Position numbers and translations under genes: made by a program. Shown one piece after another: positions 14,838-24,467 of a DNA stretch of 64,000 nucleotides. Every line of letters starts with the position of its first letter. Positions within the stretch are counted from its first letter, which is position 1. Source of the stretch: Alphaproteobacteria bacterium (GTDB taxonomy: Bacteria > Pseudomonadota > Alphaproteobacteria > Thalassobaculales > Thalassobaculaceae); NCBI GenBank assembly GCA_024742275.1, contig JANSYS010000006.1:1-64000 (forward strand). The letters run 5' to 3'. The notes under the pieces were generated by a model. It had not been told where the DNA came from. It ran no database searches and was given only the letters and a program-made list of their open reading frames with translations.

Positions 14838-16910
14838 CTATCCGACGGCCGCCTCGTGATGCTCCACGACCCGGTCCGCCAGCCGACCGGTGAGTTCCTG
14901 CAAGTGATCGAAAGTCCAGGCAAAGGTGGCCAGCCCCTGGCTCTGGGCGCGGAGATCCAGGATCAGGTCGTGCATCTCGGCCTCCGGAAGGTAGGCCGTC
15001 ACCGTGTCCCAGCCGGGCCAGCCGTCCTTGGCGTCAAAGCCGAGGATCTGGCCGCGCCGCGATGAGAGGATGCCATGAACCTTGCTGGTCGCTTCCGACG
15101 GAACGGAGATCGTCACTTGATGGATCGGTTCCAGCAGGACAGGCACCGCCTTGGCCAGCGCATCGTGCAGGCCGGAGCGGGCGGCGATCTTGAATGCCAT
15201 GTCGGAGCTGTCGACGGCGTGATGCTGGCCATCCGTCAGCGTGACCTTGACGTCGACCACGGGGAAGCCGAGCGGTCCCCGCCGGCATCCCTCTCGACAG
15301 CCCTCTGCGACCGCCGGGATGTAGTTCTTCGGAACCGAGCCGCCGACGACCTTTTCTTCGAAGGCGAAGCCGCTTCCCCGGCCGATCGGCTCCACGGTAA
15401 TCCGAATATCGGCGAACTGACCGTGACCGCCGGACTGTTTCTTGTGCCGCGCGTGTTCGTCGACCCGATTGCGGATGGTCTCCCGATAGGCGACCGACGG
15501 TTCCGACAGGGTGACGTCGAGCTTGAAGCGGGATCTCAGCCGCTCGGCGACCACCCGCAGATGGGTATCGCCCTGCCCCCAGATCGCGAGTTCCCCCAAC
15601 TCCGGGTCATGCCGTACCAGCAGAGACGGGTCCTCCTCGGCGAGTTTGGCCAGCGCCCCGGAGAGTTTGACCTCGTCGTTGCGTTCGGCGACCTTCAGGG
15701 CGCGGGCGAAGACCGGCTGAGGAACCTCCGGCCATCCTAAGCCCTTGTCCGGCATGCCGCCCGTCGGCGTGAGGACGTCGCCGGTCTGGATCGGATCCAT
15801 CCGGCCGAGCGCGACCACGTCGCCTGGGCCGGCCGAGGGACGCTTGTCCAGCTTGCCGCCGGTGGCGGCGTAGATGCCGGAGACCTTGGCGCCATTCAGG
15901 GTCTCACCGTCCTTGACCGTGCCGCGCCAGATACGGACGTGAGAAAGCTTGCCCATGTGCGGGGCGTGGACCGTCTTGAAGACTTGGGCCATCGGCTCCG
16001 CGCCCTCGGCCAGGCCGCGCCGCGCGACAGTCGCCGTGTGGTCCGGCGTCTCGTGGCGCAGCAGCTTCAACAGGCGCTGGATACCGTGATCGTGCTCGCC
16101 GGCGCCGAGCAGCACCGGTACGAGCAGATCGGAGTGAAGTGTCTCCGCGAGATGGGTGTAGACCTCCGTCCTGTCCGGATCGACGTCTTCCAGGAGCTGT
16201 TCGAGCAGGCCGTCGTCGAAGTCTGCCAGGGTTTCCAGCAGTTCGGCCCTCGCCTCTGCTTCCCGGTCGGCGACGCTTCCGGGCAACTCGATGAGTGCCG
16301 ACGGTTCCCCCTCCCGGTATCGATAGGCGCGCTCGCTGACCAGATCGACATAGCCGGTGACCCGTTCGCCGTCGCGGATCGGCACCTGCCGAAGTGCCAG
16401 GGGCCGTGTGGAGAAGCCCTGGAGTGCGCCGAGGATCTCGCGCACGGTCTCGCCCGCTTGGTCCATCTTGTTGAGCAGCACGACATGGGGGATGCCGTGG
16501 TCGTCGAGGAACTTCAGGATCGGTCCGGCCGCTGCGGCCTTCGCCGCTTCTGGTTCGACCACCACGACCGCGACGTCCGCGATCATGCAGGCGTGGCGGG
16601 AGTCGAGCGTGAACTCGATGCCGCCCGGGGTGTCGATGAACGTCCAGCTGTCTCCGAGAAAGGCGCCGTGGCCCACCGAAAGCTCGGTGCTTGCTCCGCG
16701 CTCCCGCGCTTCCGGGGCGGTATCGCCGACCGTGGTCCCGTCCCTGACCGTGCCTTTGCGGCCAACGGTTCCGGTGGCATGAAGCAGGGCTTCGAAGAGG
16801 CTGGTTTTACCCGACTGATAGGGTCCAAGAATTGCGGCGCAGCGGGTGGCGCCGCCGCCTAGTCTGCCGTTTTCTGTCGCCCCGGAGACGTCTTTGGGAT
16901 TGGAGGCCAT
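14838..16910 (-). CDS. elongation factor G-like translational GTPase (EF-G paralogue)
   Basis: The 690-residue protein has the full EF-G domain order: a GTPase domain with P-loop GPYQSGKT, switch DTPGG and NKMDQAG; domain II around VFKTVHAPHMGKLSHVRIW; then domains III-V with YRETIRN and a C-terminal KVHGILSSRRGQILGFDA. The P-loop differs from the AHIDAGKTT of true EF-G. The protein belongs to the FusA2-like paralogues, whose role in translocation, ribosome recycling or antibiotic tolerance is not established. No ribosomal gene is nearby, which also argues against the main EF-G. It is preceded by 232 bases, shared with the MFS gene downstream of which it lies, with no gene and no clear motif. 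Confidence 0.88.
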   Translation of the reverse strand: MASNPKDVSGATENGRLGGGATRCAAILGPYQSGKTSLFEALLHATGTVGRKGTVRDGTTVGDTAPEARERGASTELSVGHGAFLGDSWTFIDTPGGIEFTLDSRHACMIADVAVVVVEPEAAKAAAAGPILKFLDDHGIPHVVLLNKMDQAGETVREILGALQGFSTRPLALRQVPIRDGERVTGYVDLVSERAYRYREGEPSALIELPGSVADREAEARAELLETLADFDDGLLEQLLEDVDPDRTEVYTHLAETLHSDLLVPVLLGAGEHDHGIQRLLKLLRHETPDHTATVARRGLAEGAEPMAQVFKTVHAPHMGKLSHVRIWRGTVKDGETLNGAKVSGIYAATGGKLDKRPSAGPGDVVALGRMDPIQTGDVLTPTGGMPDKGLGWPEVPQPVFARALKVAERNDEVKLSGALAKLAEEDPSLLVRHDPELGELAIWGQGDTHLRVVAERLRSRFKLDVTLSEPSVAYRETIRNRVDEHARHKKQSGGHGQFADIRITVEPIGRGSGFAFEEKVVGGSVPKNYIPAVAEGCREGCRRGPLGFPVVDVKVTLTDGQHHAVDSSDMAFKIAARSGLHDALAKAVPVLLEPIHQVTISVPSEATSKVHGILSSRRGQILGFDAKDGWPGWDTVTAYLPEAEMHDLILDLRAQSQGLATFAWTFDHLQELTGRLADRVVEHHEAAVG

Positions 16911-17142
16911 GCTGTCTCTCCCTTCGCTCGCCCGGGTGAGAGCCCCTGCGGTCGGCCTTGGGAAAGGCGCTAAGAGGGGGCGTCCCGGGTCGTGTTGCCG
17001 GTGACCGCCCCAAGGGCCCTATGGCGAGCGCCGGGACGACCGGCGTCTATGTTTTGACATTCAAAGCCTCCGAATGCGTAGGTGCAAGCCGATTCGCGAC
17101 GCGCGTCCCGGCAGCCGTCGTCGCCGGTCAGTCCATCGACGA

Positions 17143-18459
17143 TCAGTCCGTATCCGCCATTCGGCGTGCCGTTGGCATGGCACGCGACAGGACGAAGCCC
17201 AGCGCGGACAGGGCGCCCAAGGCAAGGACAGTGGTGGCGACATCGGTGATCTCGGCCAGGATACCCAGCCCCATGAAGGCCACGGCGACGATCCCGGCCG
17301 CCGTATTGGAGAAGGCCACGTAGAGCGGCCGCTCGTCCTCGGGCGCACCGTCGGCCAGATAGGTCTTGCGCCCGAGCCGCACGCCGGCGACCGCCACGCC
17401 GAGGATCAGGAAGACGCCGGCGAAGGCCCAGTGGCGAAGATCCTCCGGCACGAGGAGGGGCAGCGCCAATGCGGTCGCCGCGGCGAGAGTTCCCAGCAGC
17501 GCGCTGACGGTCATGACCCTGCGGGCGGAATCGTCTGAGACCGCGCCCCAGAAAGGGCTCGACAGGACGGCCGCCAGACCGGTCGCCACCATGTACAGAC
17601 CGAGATCGCCAAGGGTTGCGCCTGCCTTCTCCTGGGCGAAGAGGACGAAGATCGGCGTCGCCATCTCCACCGAAAGGAGGGCGGATCGGGCGGCGAGAAA
17701 GCGCCGGAATCCTGTGACCTCACGGACCAGAACCAGACCATGGCGAAGTTCGCTCAGCGGGTTGCGTCCCTTGCCCGGCTCGCTCTCCTCCTCCGGTATG
17801 CCGGCGAACAGAATTGCGCCGACGGCCCAAAGAACGGCGGCCGCGCCTACGAGGATGAGCACGGGGGCCAGCGCGTCCGTCTCTTTCAGACCGGTCGATA
17901 GCCAAACGCCCGTCGCGAGTGCGAAGGCTCCGCCGATGGCGGAACGGTTCGCGAGCATGCGGCCGCGCGCGCCCGAAGGCACGGTTTTGGGCGTGACGTC
18001 CTGGAACGACACCGAGCCGCAGCCGCTGGCGATGCTGAAGGCGAGCAGCAGCCCGACGATTGCCCAGCCTGCCGGCGCGGCGGGCATCCAAAGCGCTGCG
18101 GCGACCATCGCCAACAAGCAAACCGCCTGGAAGGCGCCGGCGGCAACCCACACCCATTTGCGGCGGGCGCGGGTTCGGATCCAGCCGGAAATCATCAGTT
18201 GCGGGAGCAGGGAACCGGCCTGCTTGGCCGGCATCAGCATCGCCGCGATCCCGGATGGTGCCGAGATAGCGCCGAGCAGCCAGGGCAGCACCAGGTCCGG
18301 GCCGGCGAGTTTCTCGGCGAGCTTCGTGCAGGCGCCGTTGGCGACGTTCAGCAGATAGGCGCGGGCCGTTTTCGGTTCGTCGGCCAAGTCGACCGCGGCG
18401 TCGCCGGCAAGGAGATTGAGAAGCTTCGAGCCGCCGTGGGAGGGCGTGTCGATTCTCAT
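17143..18459 (-). CDS. MFS transporter
   Basis: The 438-residue protein has about 12 hydrophobic segments, the N-terminal LLNLLAGDAAVDLADEPKTA and a central polar loop ESEPGKGRNPLSELRHG between the two six-helix halves. This is the major facilitator layout. No substrate signature is recognised. It resembles the MFS_1 exporters in helix order. It is divergent from msrP with a 137-base shared upstream region. Confidence 0.82.
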   Translation of the reverse strand: MRIDTPSHGGSKLLNLLAGDAAVDLADEPKTARAYLLNVANGACTKLAEKLAGPDLVLPWLLGAISAPSGIAAMLMPAKQAGSLLPQLMISGWIRTRARRKWVWVAAGAFQAVCLLAMVAAALWMPAAPAGWAIVGLLLAFSIASGCGSVSFQDVTPKTVPSGARGRMLANRSAIGGAFALATGVWLSTGLKETDALAPVLILVGAAAVLWAVGAILFAGIPEEESEPGKGRNPLSELRHGLVLVREVTGFRRFLAARSALLSVEMATPIFVLFAQEKAGATLGDLGLYMVATGLAAVLSSPFWGAVSDDSARRVMTVSALLGTLAAATALALPLLVPEDLRHWAFAGVFLILGVAVAGVRLGRKTYLADGAPEDERPLYVAFSNTAAGIVAVAFMGLGILAEITDVATTVLALGALSALGFVLSRAMPTARRMADTD

Positions 18460-18596
18460 ACCGTCGAGATTGGTCTTCTTCCCGGAAAAGGCAAATAGTG
18501 AATTGGCGGCCGATCGCTTTCACCCCGAGTTGATTTGGCGTGTCGGCCGCTCCGCGCTACCTGTTGGAGACACAGTAGACAAGGGAGTGAGCGACT

Positions 18597-19598
18597 ATGC
18601 TGATAAAGCGGCCCAGGGGTTGGGAACTGCCGGAACGCCTCGCCACGCCCGAAAGCGTCTACATGAACCGACGCGCTTTGCTCCGAGGCTTGGGTATCGG
18701 AACCATGGTCGTCGGCGCCGGCGGGCTGGCGGCCTGCGGTGACGAGGCCTCGGCCGAAAACGAGGCGATCCAGCTTGCCGAGCTGCCGCCGGACCCCTCG
18801 GTCGGTCTCTACCCGGTAAAGCGGAACGAACGCTACACGGTCGACCGTCCGATCACGGACGAGGATCTGGCGACCACCTACAACAACTTCTACGAATTCG
18901 GCTCGTCCAAGAATATCTGGCGGGCGGCTCAGGATCTGCCGATCCGCCCTTGGACCGTGACCCTGGACGGGATGGTCGAGCAGGAAAGGACGGTTGCGAT
19001 CGACGATCTTCTAGCGGCCATGCCGCTGGAAGAGAGGGTCTATCGACTTCGCTGCGTGGAGGCTTGGTCGATGACCGTTCCATGGTCCGGCTTCGCCCTG
19101 AAATCGCTGGTCGAATACGCCAAGCCGTTGTCCTCCGCGAAATATGTCGTCATGCAAACCTTCCAGAACGCCGATGTCGCGTCCGGACAGCGCCAGCACT
19201 GGTACCCTTGGCCCTATGTCGAAGGGCTCAGCATCGCAGAGGCGACGAACGAACTCGCCTTCATCGCGACCGGGCTCTACGGCAAGCCGATCCCGCGTCA
19301 GAACGGTGCGCCGCTCCGGCTGGCCGTGCCGTGGAAATACGGGTTCAAGTCGATCAAATCCATCGTCCGCTTCACCTTCACGGACAAGCGCCCGGTTTCC
19401 TTCTGGGAGGAGCTTCAGGCCAGCGAATACGGCTTTTGGGCCAACGTGAACCCGGAAGTGTCGCATCCGCGTTGGAGCCAGGCGACGGAGCGGGTGCTGG
19501 GCACAGACGAGCGGGTCCCGACCCTGCTGTTCAATGGCTACGGCGAGTTCGTCGCCGATCTCTACAAGGGGCTGGAGGGCGAAAGCCTCTATATGTGA
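18597..19598 (+). CDS. msrP: protein-methionine-sulfoxide reductase catalytic subunit
   Basis: MsrP (YedY) is a periplasmic molybdopterin enzyme that repairs oxidised methionines in envelope proteins. The 333-residue protein has a Tat signal (MNRRALLRGLGIGTMVVGAG, residues 23-42) after a short N-terminal lead, SSKNIWRAA, the molybdenum-ligand Cys in YRLRCVEAWSMTVPW, and HWYPWPYVEGLSIAEA. Length and motifs match the family. The usual haem membrane partner msrQ does not follow it, so electron supply must come from elsewhere in the genome. A rho-independent terminator closes the gene. Confidence 0.95.
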   Translation: MLIKRPRGWELPERLATPESVYMNRRALLRGLGIGTMVVGAGGLAACGDEASAENEAIQLAELPPDPSVGLYPVKRNERYTVDRPITDEDLATTYNNFYEFGSSKNIWRAAQDLPIRPWTVTLDGMVEQERTVAIDDLLAAMPLEERVYRLRCVEAWSMTVPWSGFALKSLVEYAKPLSSAKYVVMQTFQNADVASGQRQHWYPWPYVEGLSIAEATNELAFIATGLYGKPIPRQNGAPLRLAVPWKYGFKSIKSIVRFTFTDKRPVSFWEELQASEYGFWANVNPEVSHPRWSQATERVLGTDERVPTLLFNGYGEFVADLYKGLEGESLYM

Positions 19599-19630
19599 TC
19601 CTTCTCCCCGAGCCCGCGTGTCGAATACGG

Positions 19631-19660
19631 ACCGGTACCGATGCTCGGTGCCGGTTTTTT
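19631..19660 (+). terminator. rho-independent terminator of msrP
   Basis: ACCGGTACCGA-TGC-TCGGTGCCGGT followed by TTTTTT: an 11-bp stem with one G-T pair and a T-run, 33 bases after the msrP stop. Confidence 0.85.
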
Positions 19661-19728
19661 CTTCGGTGCGGCCCGGCCAAAGCATGGGTTGTGAAGAAGC
19701 GGCGGGTGAAGAAACGGGAGGAAGCACG

Positions 19729-20478
19729 ATGGGTAGGCTCCAGGGGAAAGTCGCGGTCATTACCGGTGCCGCTGCGGGCATCGGAAAGGCGTCGGCGGCC
19801 TTGTTCGCGCGCGAGGGCGCCGCGGTCGTTCTGGCCGACGTCAAGGCGGATCTGGGCGAGGCTGCTGCTGCTGCCATCCGCGAGGCCGGCGGCATGGCGG
19901 AGTTCGTCGCGACCGATGTATCCCAGGAGGAATCGGTTCGGGCGCTTGTCGACGGCACGGTCGGGCGCCACGGCAGGATCGACGTTCTCTACAACAACGC
20001 GGGCGGGGCGACGCCGAAGGACGGCAAGGTAACCGACATGCCGTTGGAGGAGTTCTGGCGCACGATCTCGGTCGATCTTTTCGGCACGTTTCTCGGCTGC
20101 CGGTTCGCCATTCCGCATATGCAGCGATCAGGCGGCGGCTCGATCATCAACACCACGTCCATCCGCGCGCTCACCGGAACAGCCGGGGCGGATGCGTATT
20201 CGTCGGCCAAGGGCGGCGTGATCGCCTTGACCAAGGCCCTGGCGATGCAATGGCACACCGCCGGTATCCGCATCAATGCCATCGGACCGGGCATGGTGCT
20301 GACCGAACGGGTGGCGGCGATGCTGGATCCCGAGACCAACCCCATCGCTATCAAATCGCTGATGGGACCTATGGAACCGGATGACATCGCCTACCTCGCA
20401 CTATATCTCGCCAGCGACGAATCATGCAGGATCACCGGCGCGATCTATCCGGCCGAAAGCGGAGCGAGCGCGCACTGA
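19729..20478 (+). CDS. SDR family oxidoreductase
   Basis: The 249-residue protein has VITGAAAGIGKASA, YNNAGGATPKDGK and the catalytic Tyr-Lys in DAYSSAKGGV. The ending TGAIYPAESGASAH departs from the usual DGG-x-T C-terminus. It is a classical short-chain dehydrogenase of unknown substrate. A GGGAGGAAG site precedes the ATG. It may be cotranscribed with lgt, 50 bases on, although a functional link is not obvious. Confidence 0.85.
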   Translation: MGRLQGKVAVITGAAAGIGKASAALFAREGAAVVLADVKADLGEAAAAAIREAGGMAEFVATDVSQEESVRALVDGTVGRHGRIDVLYNNAGGATPKDGKVTDMPLEEFWRTISVDLFGTFLGCRFAIPHMQRSGGGSIINTTSIRALTGTAGADAYSSAKGGVIALTKALAMQWHTAGIRINAIGPGMVLTERVAAMLDPETNPIAIKSLMGPMEPDDIAYLALYLASDESCRITGAIYPAESGASAH

Positions 20479-20528
20479 TCCGTGCCGACGCCCGCCAACC
20501 GCCCAGAGCCACCGTCGAGGCCAACCTC

Positions 20529-21344
20529 ATGATCCTTCCCGCCATTCCGTTTCCGGTGATTGATCCGGTGGCGGTCGCCATCGGCCCCTTCGCGATCCGC
20601 TGGTACGCACTGGCCTACATCGCCGGGATCCTGATCGGCTGGAAATACGCGGTCTGGCTGGCGCGGCGGCAACCGGTTTTCTTCGAGCCGAAATTGATCG
20701 ACGACTTTGTCTTCTACGCCACCATCGGCATCGTGTTGGGGGGGCGGCTCGGATACGTCCTGTTCTACAATTTCGGTTACTACCTCGCCCATCCGCTCGA
20801 GATCCTCATGGTATGGCAGGGAGGCATGTCGTTTCATGGCGGCTTTCTGGGCGTTGTTCTGGCGACGGTTCTGTTCGCCCGAAAGGTCGGCGCCCCGATG
20901 CTGGCGGTAGGCGACCTGGTGGCGGCCGCTGCACCCGTCGGCGTGTTCTTCGGGCGGGTCGCCAACTTCATCAACGGCGAGCTGTTCGGCCGTCCGGCCC
21001 CGGACCTGCCTTGGGCGATGGTGTTTCCGAACGGCGGACCGGTTCCGCGCCATCCCTCGCAACTCTACGAGGCGGCACTGGAAGGGCTGGTTCTTTTCGT
21101 CGTCCTGTTTTTGCTGGCCCGTCGCGAAAGCATCCGCCGACGGCCGGGAATCGTGATCGGCGGTTTCTTCCTCGGTTACGGTGTCGCGCGTACGATCTGT
21201 GAGGTTTTCCGCGAACCCGACGTGCAGCTCGGTTTCATTCTGCCGCAGGTGACCATGGGCCAGATCCTCAGCCTGCCGATGATCGTGGCCGGGATCCTCG
21301 TGATCGTCTGGAGCGCCCGGCGGGATCCCATCGTCATCAAGTGA
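20529..21344 (+). CDS. lgt: prolipoprotein diacylglyceryl transferase
   Basis: Lgt attaches diacylglycerol to the lipobox Cys of prelipoproteins at the inner membrane. The 271-residue protein has seven hydrophobic segments, IRWYALAYIAGI near the N-terminus, the essential HGG box (GGMSFHGGFLG) and the Lgt signature GRVANFINGELFGRP, plus RHPSQLYEA. Its TGA overlaps a GTG that could start the next gene. Lgt-midA-pgeF is a frequent order in alphaproteobacteria. Confidence 0.96.
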   Translation: MILPAIPFPVIDPVAVAIGPFAIRWYALAYIAGILIGWKYAVWLARRQPVFFEPKLIDDFVFYATIGIVLGGRLGYVLFYNFGYYLAHPLEILMVWQGGMSFHGGFLGVVLATVLFARKVGAPMLAVGDLVAAAAPVGVFFGRVANFINGELFGRPAPDLPWAMVFPNGGPVPRHPSQLYEAALEGLVLFVVLFLLARRESIRRRPGIVIGGFFLGYGVARTICEVFREPDVQLGFILPQVTMGQILSLPMIVAGILVIVWSARRDPIVIK

Positions 21345-21355
21345 CGGCCGGTGCG

Positions 21356-22441
21356 ATGACCCTGCTGGACCATCTCCGTCGGCGCGTCGCGGCCGAGGGG
21401 CCGCTATCCGTCGCGGATCTGATGGCGGATGCGCTGACCCATCCTCGGTTCGGCTACTACGCCACGCGCGATCCGTTCGGCGCCGGTGGCGATTTCGTCA
21501 CCGCGCCGGAGGTCAGCCAGATGTTCGGCGAGCTGATCGGCCTCTGGATGGCGGTGGTCTGGCAGCAGATCGGCGCGCCGTCGCGGTTCCGTCTGGTCGA
21601 GCTCGGCCCCGGTCGCGGCACGCTTATGGCGGACGCATTGCGCGCGACCCGGTCGGTCCCCGGATTCCTGGAGGCGGCCGACATCCATCTGGTGGAGGCC
21701 AGCCGTACCCTGCGTGCGCTTCAAGCCAAAGCGCTGAAAGGATACCGGCCCTCCTGGCACGACAACATCTCAACGCTGTCGGATGGACCGATTCTGCTGA
21801 TCGCCAACGAGTTCTTCGACGCTTTGCCGATCGTCCAACTCGTGCGCTCGGACGCCGGCTGGCGCGAGCGGCGCCTGGCTTTCGACCCGCAGAGCGGTGT
21901 GCCGCTCTGGACACTGACCCCCGGCACCTCAGCGCTCGCGACCCTTTTGAACCCACGCTTGCTTGCCACCGCCCGATCCGGCGATGTGGCCGAGTGTTCG
22001 CCGGCCTCGCTTTCCGTCGCCGCCTCCTTGGCCCGGCGGCTCGCGACACAGGGCGGCGCTGCATTGGTGATCGACTACGGCCATGGCGACAGCGGGCTCG
22101 GCGATACGTTGCAGGCGGTCCGGGCACACGAGCCCGTGGAGGTTCTGGCCACCCTGGGCGACGCAGACCTGACGGCCCATGTGGACTTCGAGGCACTCGC
22201 CCAGGCCGCGCGGCAGGCCGGCGCGATCGTCCATGGTCCGGTGACTCAAGGAGAGTTCCTGTCTGCGCTCGGGATCGGCCACCGGGCCGAACGGCTCGCG
22301 GCCGGCGCGACGCAAGCCCAGGCCCGTGACATAAACGCGGCGATGGTCCGCTTGATCGATCCCGGCGAAATGGGCACCCTGTTCAAGGTCGCGGCCTGGA
22401 CAGGCTCGACCGCCACCCCGCCGCCCGGGTTCGAGGGTTGA
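21356..22441 (+). CDS. class I SAM-dependent methyltransferase, MidA/NDUFAF7 family
   Basis: The 361-residue protein has the AdoMet motif VELGPGRGTLMADALR, FGYYATRDPFGAGGDFVTAPEVS typical of the family, ANEFFDALPI and VIDYGHGD. NDUFAF7 homologues methylate an arginine of a complex I subunit. That role is plausible but unproven in bacteria. The ATG at 21356 gives the usual MTLLDHLRRR start. A GTG at 21341 overlapping the lgt stop is an alternative that would add five residues and couple translation. Confidence 0.9.
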   Translation: MTLLDHLRRRVAAEGPLSVADLMADALTHPRFGYYATRDPFGAGGDFVTAPEVSQMFGELIGLWMAVVWQQIGAPSRFRLVELGPGRGTLMADALRATRSVPGFLEAADIHLVEASRTLRALQAKALKGYRPSWHDNISTLSDGPILLIANEFFDALPIVQLVRSDAGWRERRLAFDPQSGVPLWTLTPGTSALATLLNPRLLATARSGDVAECSPASLSVAASLARRLATQGGAALVIDYGHGDSGLGDTLQAVRAHEPVEVLATLGDADLTAHVDFEALAQAARQAGAIVHGPVTQGEFLSALGIGHRAERLAAGATQAQARDINAAMVRLIDPGEMGTLFKVAAWTGSTATPPPGFEG

Positions 22442-22486
22442 AGCCTCGGCCCGTTCCACAGATCGGCCGACCGCGAGAGACGGTTC

Positions 22487-23251
22487 TTGTTTCAGATCGA
22501 CGCTTTTGACGACAACGGCATTGCCCACGCTTTCTTCTCGCGCCGCGGTGGCGTGAGCCGGGGCCTCTACACTTCTTTGAACTGCGGGCGCGGCTCCGGT
22601 GACGATCAGAGGGCGGTCGAAGCGAACCGGGCCCGTGCCGCCGCCGCCCTCGACATGCCGCCCGGTACGCTCTTCACCAACCACCAGATCCATTCCAACA
22701 AGGTGGTGGTGATCGACGACACGGCGGAACCCGATGCGAAACGCGAGGCCGACGCCTTGGTGACGGCGCGGCCCGGCGTCGTCATCGGCGTCCTGTCGGC
22801 GGACTGCGCGCCGGTTCTGTTCACCGCGCCGGGAGAGAGGGTGATCGGCGCGGCTCATGCCGGTTGGCGGGGCGCGCTTGACGGCGTATGCGACGCCACC
22901 GTCGACGCGATGATCGACCTCGGCGTTCGAGCCGACGGCATCAAGGCGGCGATCGGCCCGTGCATCGGCATGGAATCCTATGAGGTGGGCCCGGAGTTTC
23001 CCGCTCCCTTCCTCGACCAGGACCGCCAGAACGGACGCTTTTTCGAGCAGGCCGAGCGCGAAGGGCACTACCTGTTCGATCTTTCTGGTTACCTGGTTCA
23101 CCGGCTGTCGAGGCTGGGCCTCGGCGAAGTGTTGCGGATGGGCGCCGACACCTGTCGCGACGAGGCCAATTTCTTCAGCTACCGACGCTCCTGCCACCGT
23201 CGAGAGCCCGACTACGGGCGGCAACTGGCCGCGATCACGCTCGGCGCATGA
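22487..23251 (+). CDS. pgeF: peptidoglycan editing factor / YfiH (polyphenol oxidase) family protein
   Basis: The 254-residue protein has FFSRRGGVSRGLYTSLN, the metal and catalytic residues in NHQIHSNKV, SADCAPVLF and AAHAGWRGAL, and the late ANFFSYRRSCH. The family was once called laccase-like. Escherichia coli PgeF is a hydrolase that removes mis-incorporated L-Ser from peptidoglycan precursors. There is no ATG near the N-terminus; TTG at 22487 is the best start because the family sequence begins there. It is the third gene after lgt-midA. Confidence 0.9.
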   Translation: MFQIDAFDDNGIAHAFFSRRGGVSRGLYTSLNCGRGSGDDQRAVEANRARAAAALDMPPGTLFTNHQIHSNKVVVIDDTAEPDAKREADALVTARPGVVIGVLSADCAPVLFTAPGERVIGAAHAGWRGALDGVCDATVDAMIDLGVRADGIKAAIGPCIGMESYEVGPEFPAPFLDQDRQNGRFFEQAEREGHYLFDLSGYLVHRLSRLGLGEVLRMGADTCRDEANFFSYRRSCHRREPDYGRQLAAITLGA

Positions 23252-23276
23252 CAGCGCATCACACCGGGGGGACCTG

Positions 23277-24428
23277 ATGGCTCTGCATTTCACGCGTGCC
23301 GAATTCGATGGCCGCAAGGCGAAGACACTCGCAGCGATGGACAAGGCCGGGATCGACGGCCTGCTGATGTTCCGACAGGAAAGCATGTTCTGGCTGACCG
23401 GCTACGATACGTTCGGCTTCTGTTTCTTTCAGTGTCTCTATCTCGGCGCCGACGGCAGGTTGATTCTGCTCACCCGCGCACCGGACCTGCGCCAAGCTCA
23501 GAATACCTCGATCATCGAGGACATCCGCATCTGGGTTGATCGCGACGGGGCGAGTCCGGCCGACGACCTGCGCGATGTGCTGGCTGAAGCGGGCGCGCAC
23601 GGCAAGCGGTTGGGGGTCGAGTACGACGCATACGGGCTGAACGCGCGCAACGGCAAGCGCCTGGACGCTGCCCTCGACGGCTTCGCGCATCTTGAGGATG
23701 CGTCGGACCTGGTCTCGATGCTCCGGGTGGTGAAATCGCCGGCCGAACTGGACTATGTCCGCCGAGCCGGCGTGTTGGCCGACGAGGCGTTGGTGGAAGC
23801 CCACCGGCTCACCGGCCCGGGGGTCGACGAAGGAGAAATCCTGGCCGCCATGCAGGGCGCGGTGTTCAAGGGCGGCGGAGACTACGCGGGCAACGAGTTT
23901 ATTATCGGCAGTGGAGGCGACGCCCTGCTGTGCCGCTATTTCACGGGTCGTAAGACCCTCGCATCTCAGGACCAACTTACTTTGGAGTTTGCAGGGGCAT
24001 ACCGGCACTACCATGCCTGCCTGATGCGAACGATCCCGGTTGGACCGGTGCCCGATCACCAGGTCCATATGTTCGACGCCTGCGTCGAAGCGCTTCAGGC
24101 CTGCAAGGATGCGCTTCGGCCGGGGCGGCCGATCGGCGAGGTGTTCGACGCCCATGCCCGTGTGATGGACGCGAACGGTCTTCGGCATGCGCGACTGAAC
24201 GCCTGCGGTTACTCACTGGGAGCCGTGTTCGCGCCGATCTGGATGGACTACCCCATGTTCTATCACGGGAACCCTGTGGAGGCGGCGCCCGGCATGGTGT
24301 TCTTCCTGCACATGATCCTGATGGACAGCGAGGCGCAACTCGCCATGACCCTGGGCGAGACCGTGATCGTCACCGAGGGAGAACCCGAACGGCTCTCCGC
24401 CATGCCGCTCGAACTCGTGACCAAGTAG
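23277..24428 (+). CDS. M24 (creatinase/Xaa-Pro peptidase-like) protein, probably metal-free
   Basis: The 383-residue protein has the two-domain pita-bread layout: a creatinase N-domain (LLMFRQESMFWLTGYDTFG) and a C-terminal M24 core (FIIGSGGDALLCRYFTGRK). The usual dimetal ligands are not conserved: the first Asp is Glu (LTLEFAGAYRHYHACLMRT) and the second is not Asp. It should therefore act as a creatinase-like hydrolase or ectoine-hydrolase relative rather than a metallopeptidase. The substrate is unknown. It lies 25 bases after pgeF and may be read from the same message. Confidence 0.82.
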   Translation: MALHFTRAEFDGRKAKTLAAMDKAGIDGLLMFRQESMFWLTGYDTFGFCFFQCLYLGADGRLILLTRAPDLRQAQNTSIIEDIRIWVDRDGASPADDLRDVLAEAGAHGKRLGVEYDAYGLNARNGKRLDAALDGFAHLEDASDLVSMLRVVKSPAELDYVRRAGVLADEALVEAHRLTGPGVDEGEILAAMQGAVFKGGGDYAGNEFIIGSGGDALLCRYFTGRKTLASQDQLTLEFAGAYRHYHACLMRTIPVGPVPDHQVHMFDACVEALQACKDALRPGRPIGEVFDAHARVMDANGLRHARLNACGYSLGAVFAPIWMDYPMFYHGNPVEAAPGMVFFLHMILMDSEAQLAMTLGETVIVTEGEPERLSAMPLELVTK

Positions 24429-24467
24429 CGCTTGGCAAGACCGGGTGCGGCGCGGCATATCAACGTC

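Noticed and set aside
14838-16910. The housekeeping EF-G gene fusA
   Set aside because: The P-loop is GPYQSGKT instead of the EF-G form and there are no ribosomal protein genes around it; it fits the EF-G-like paralogues.
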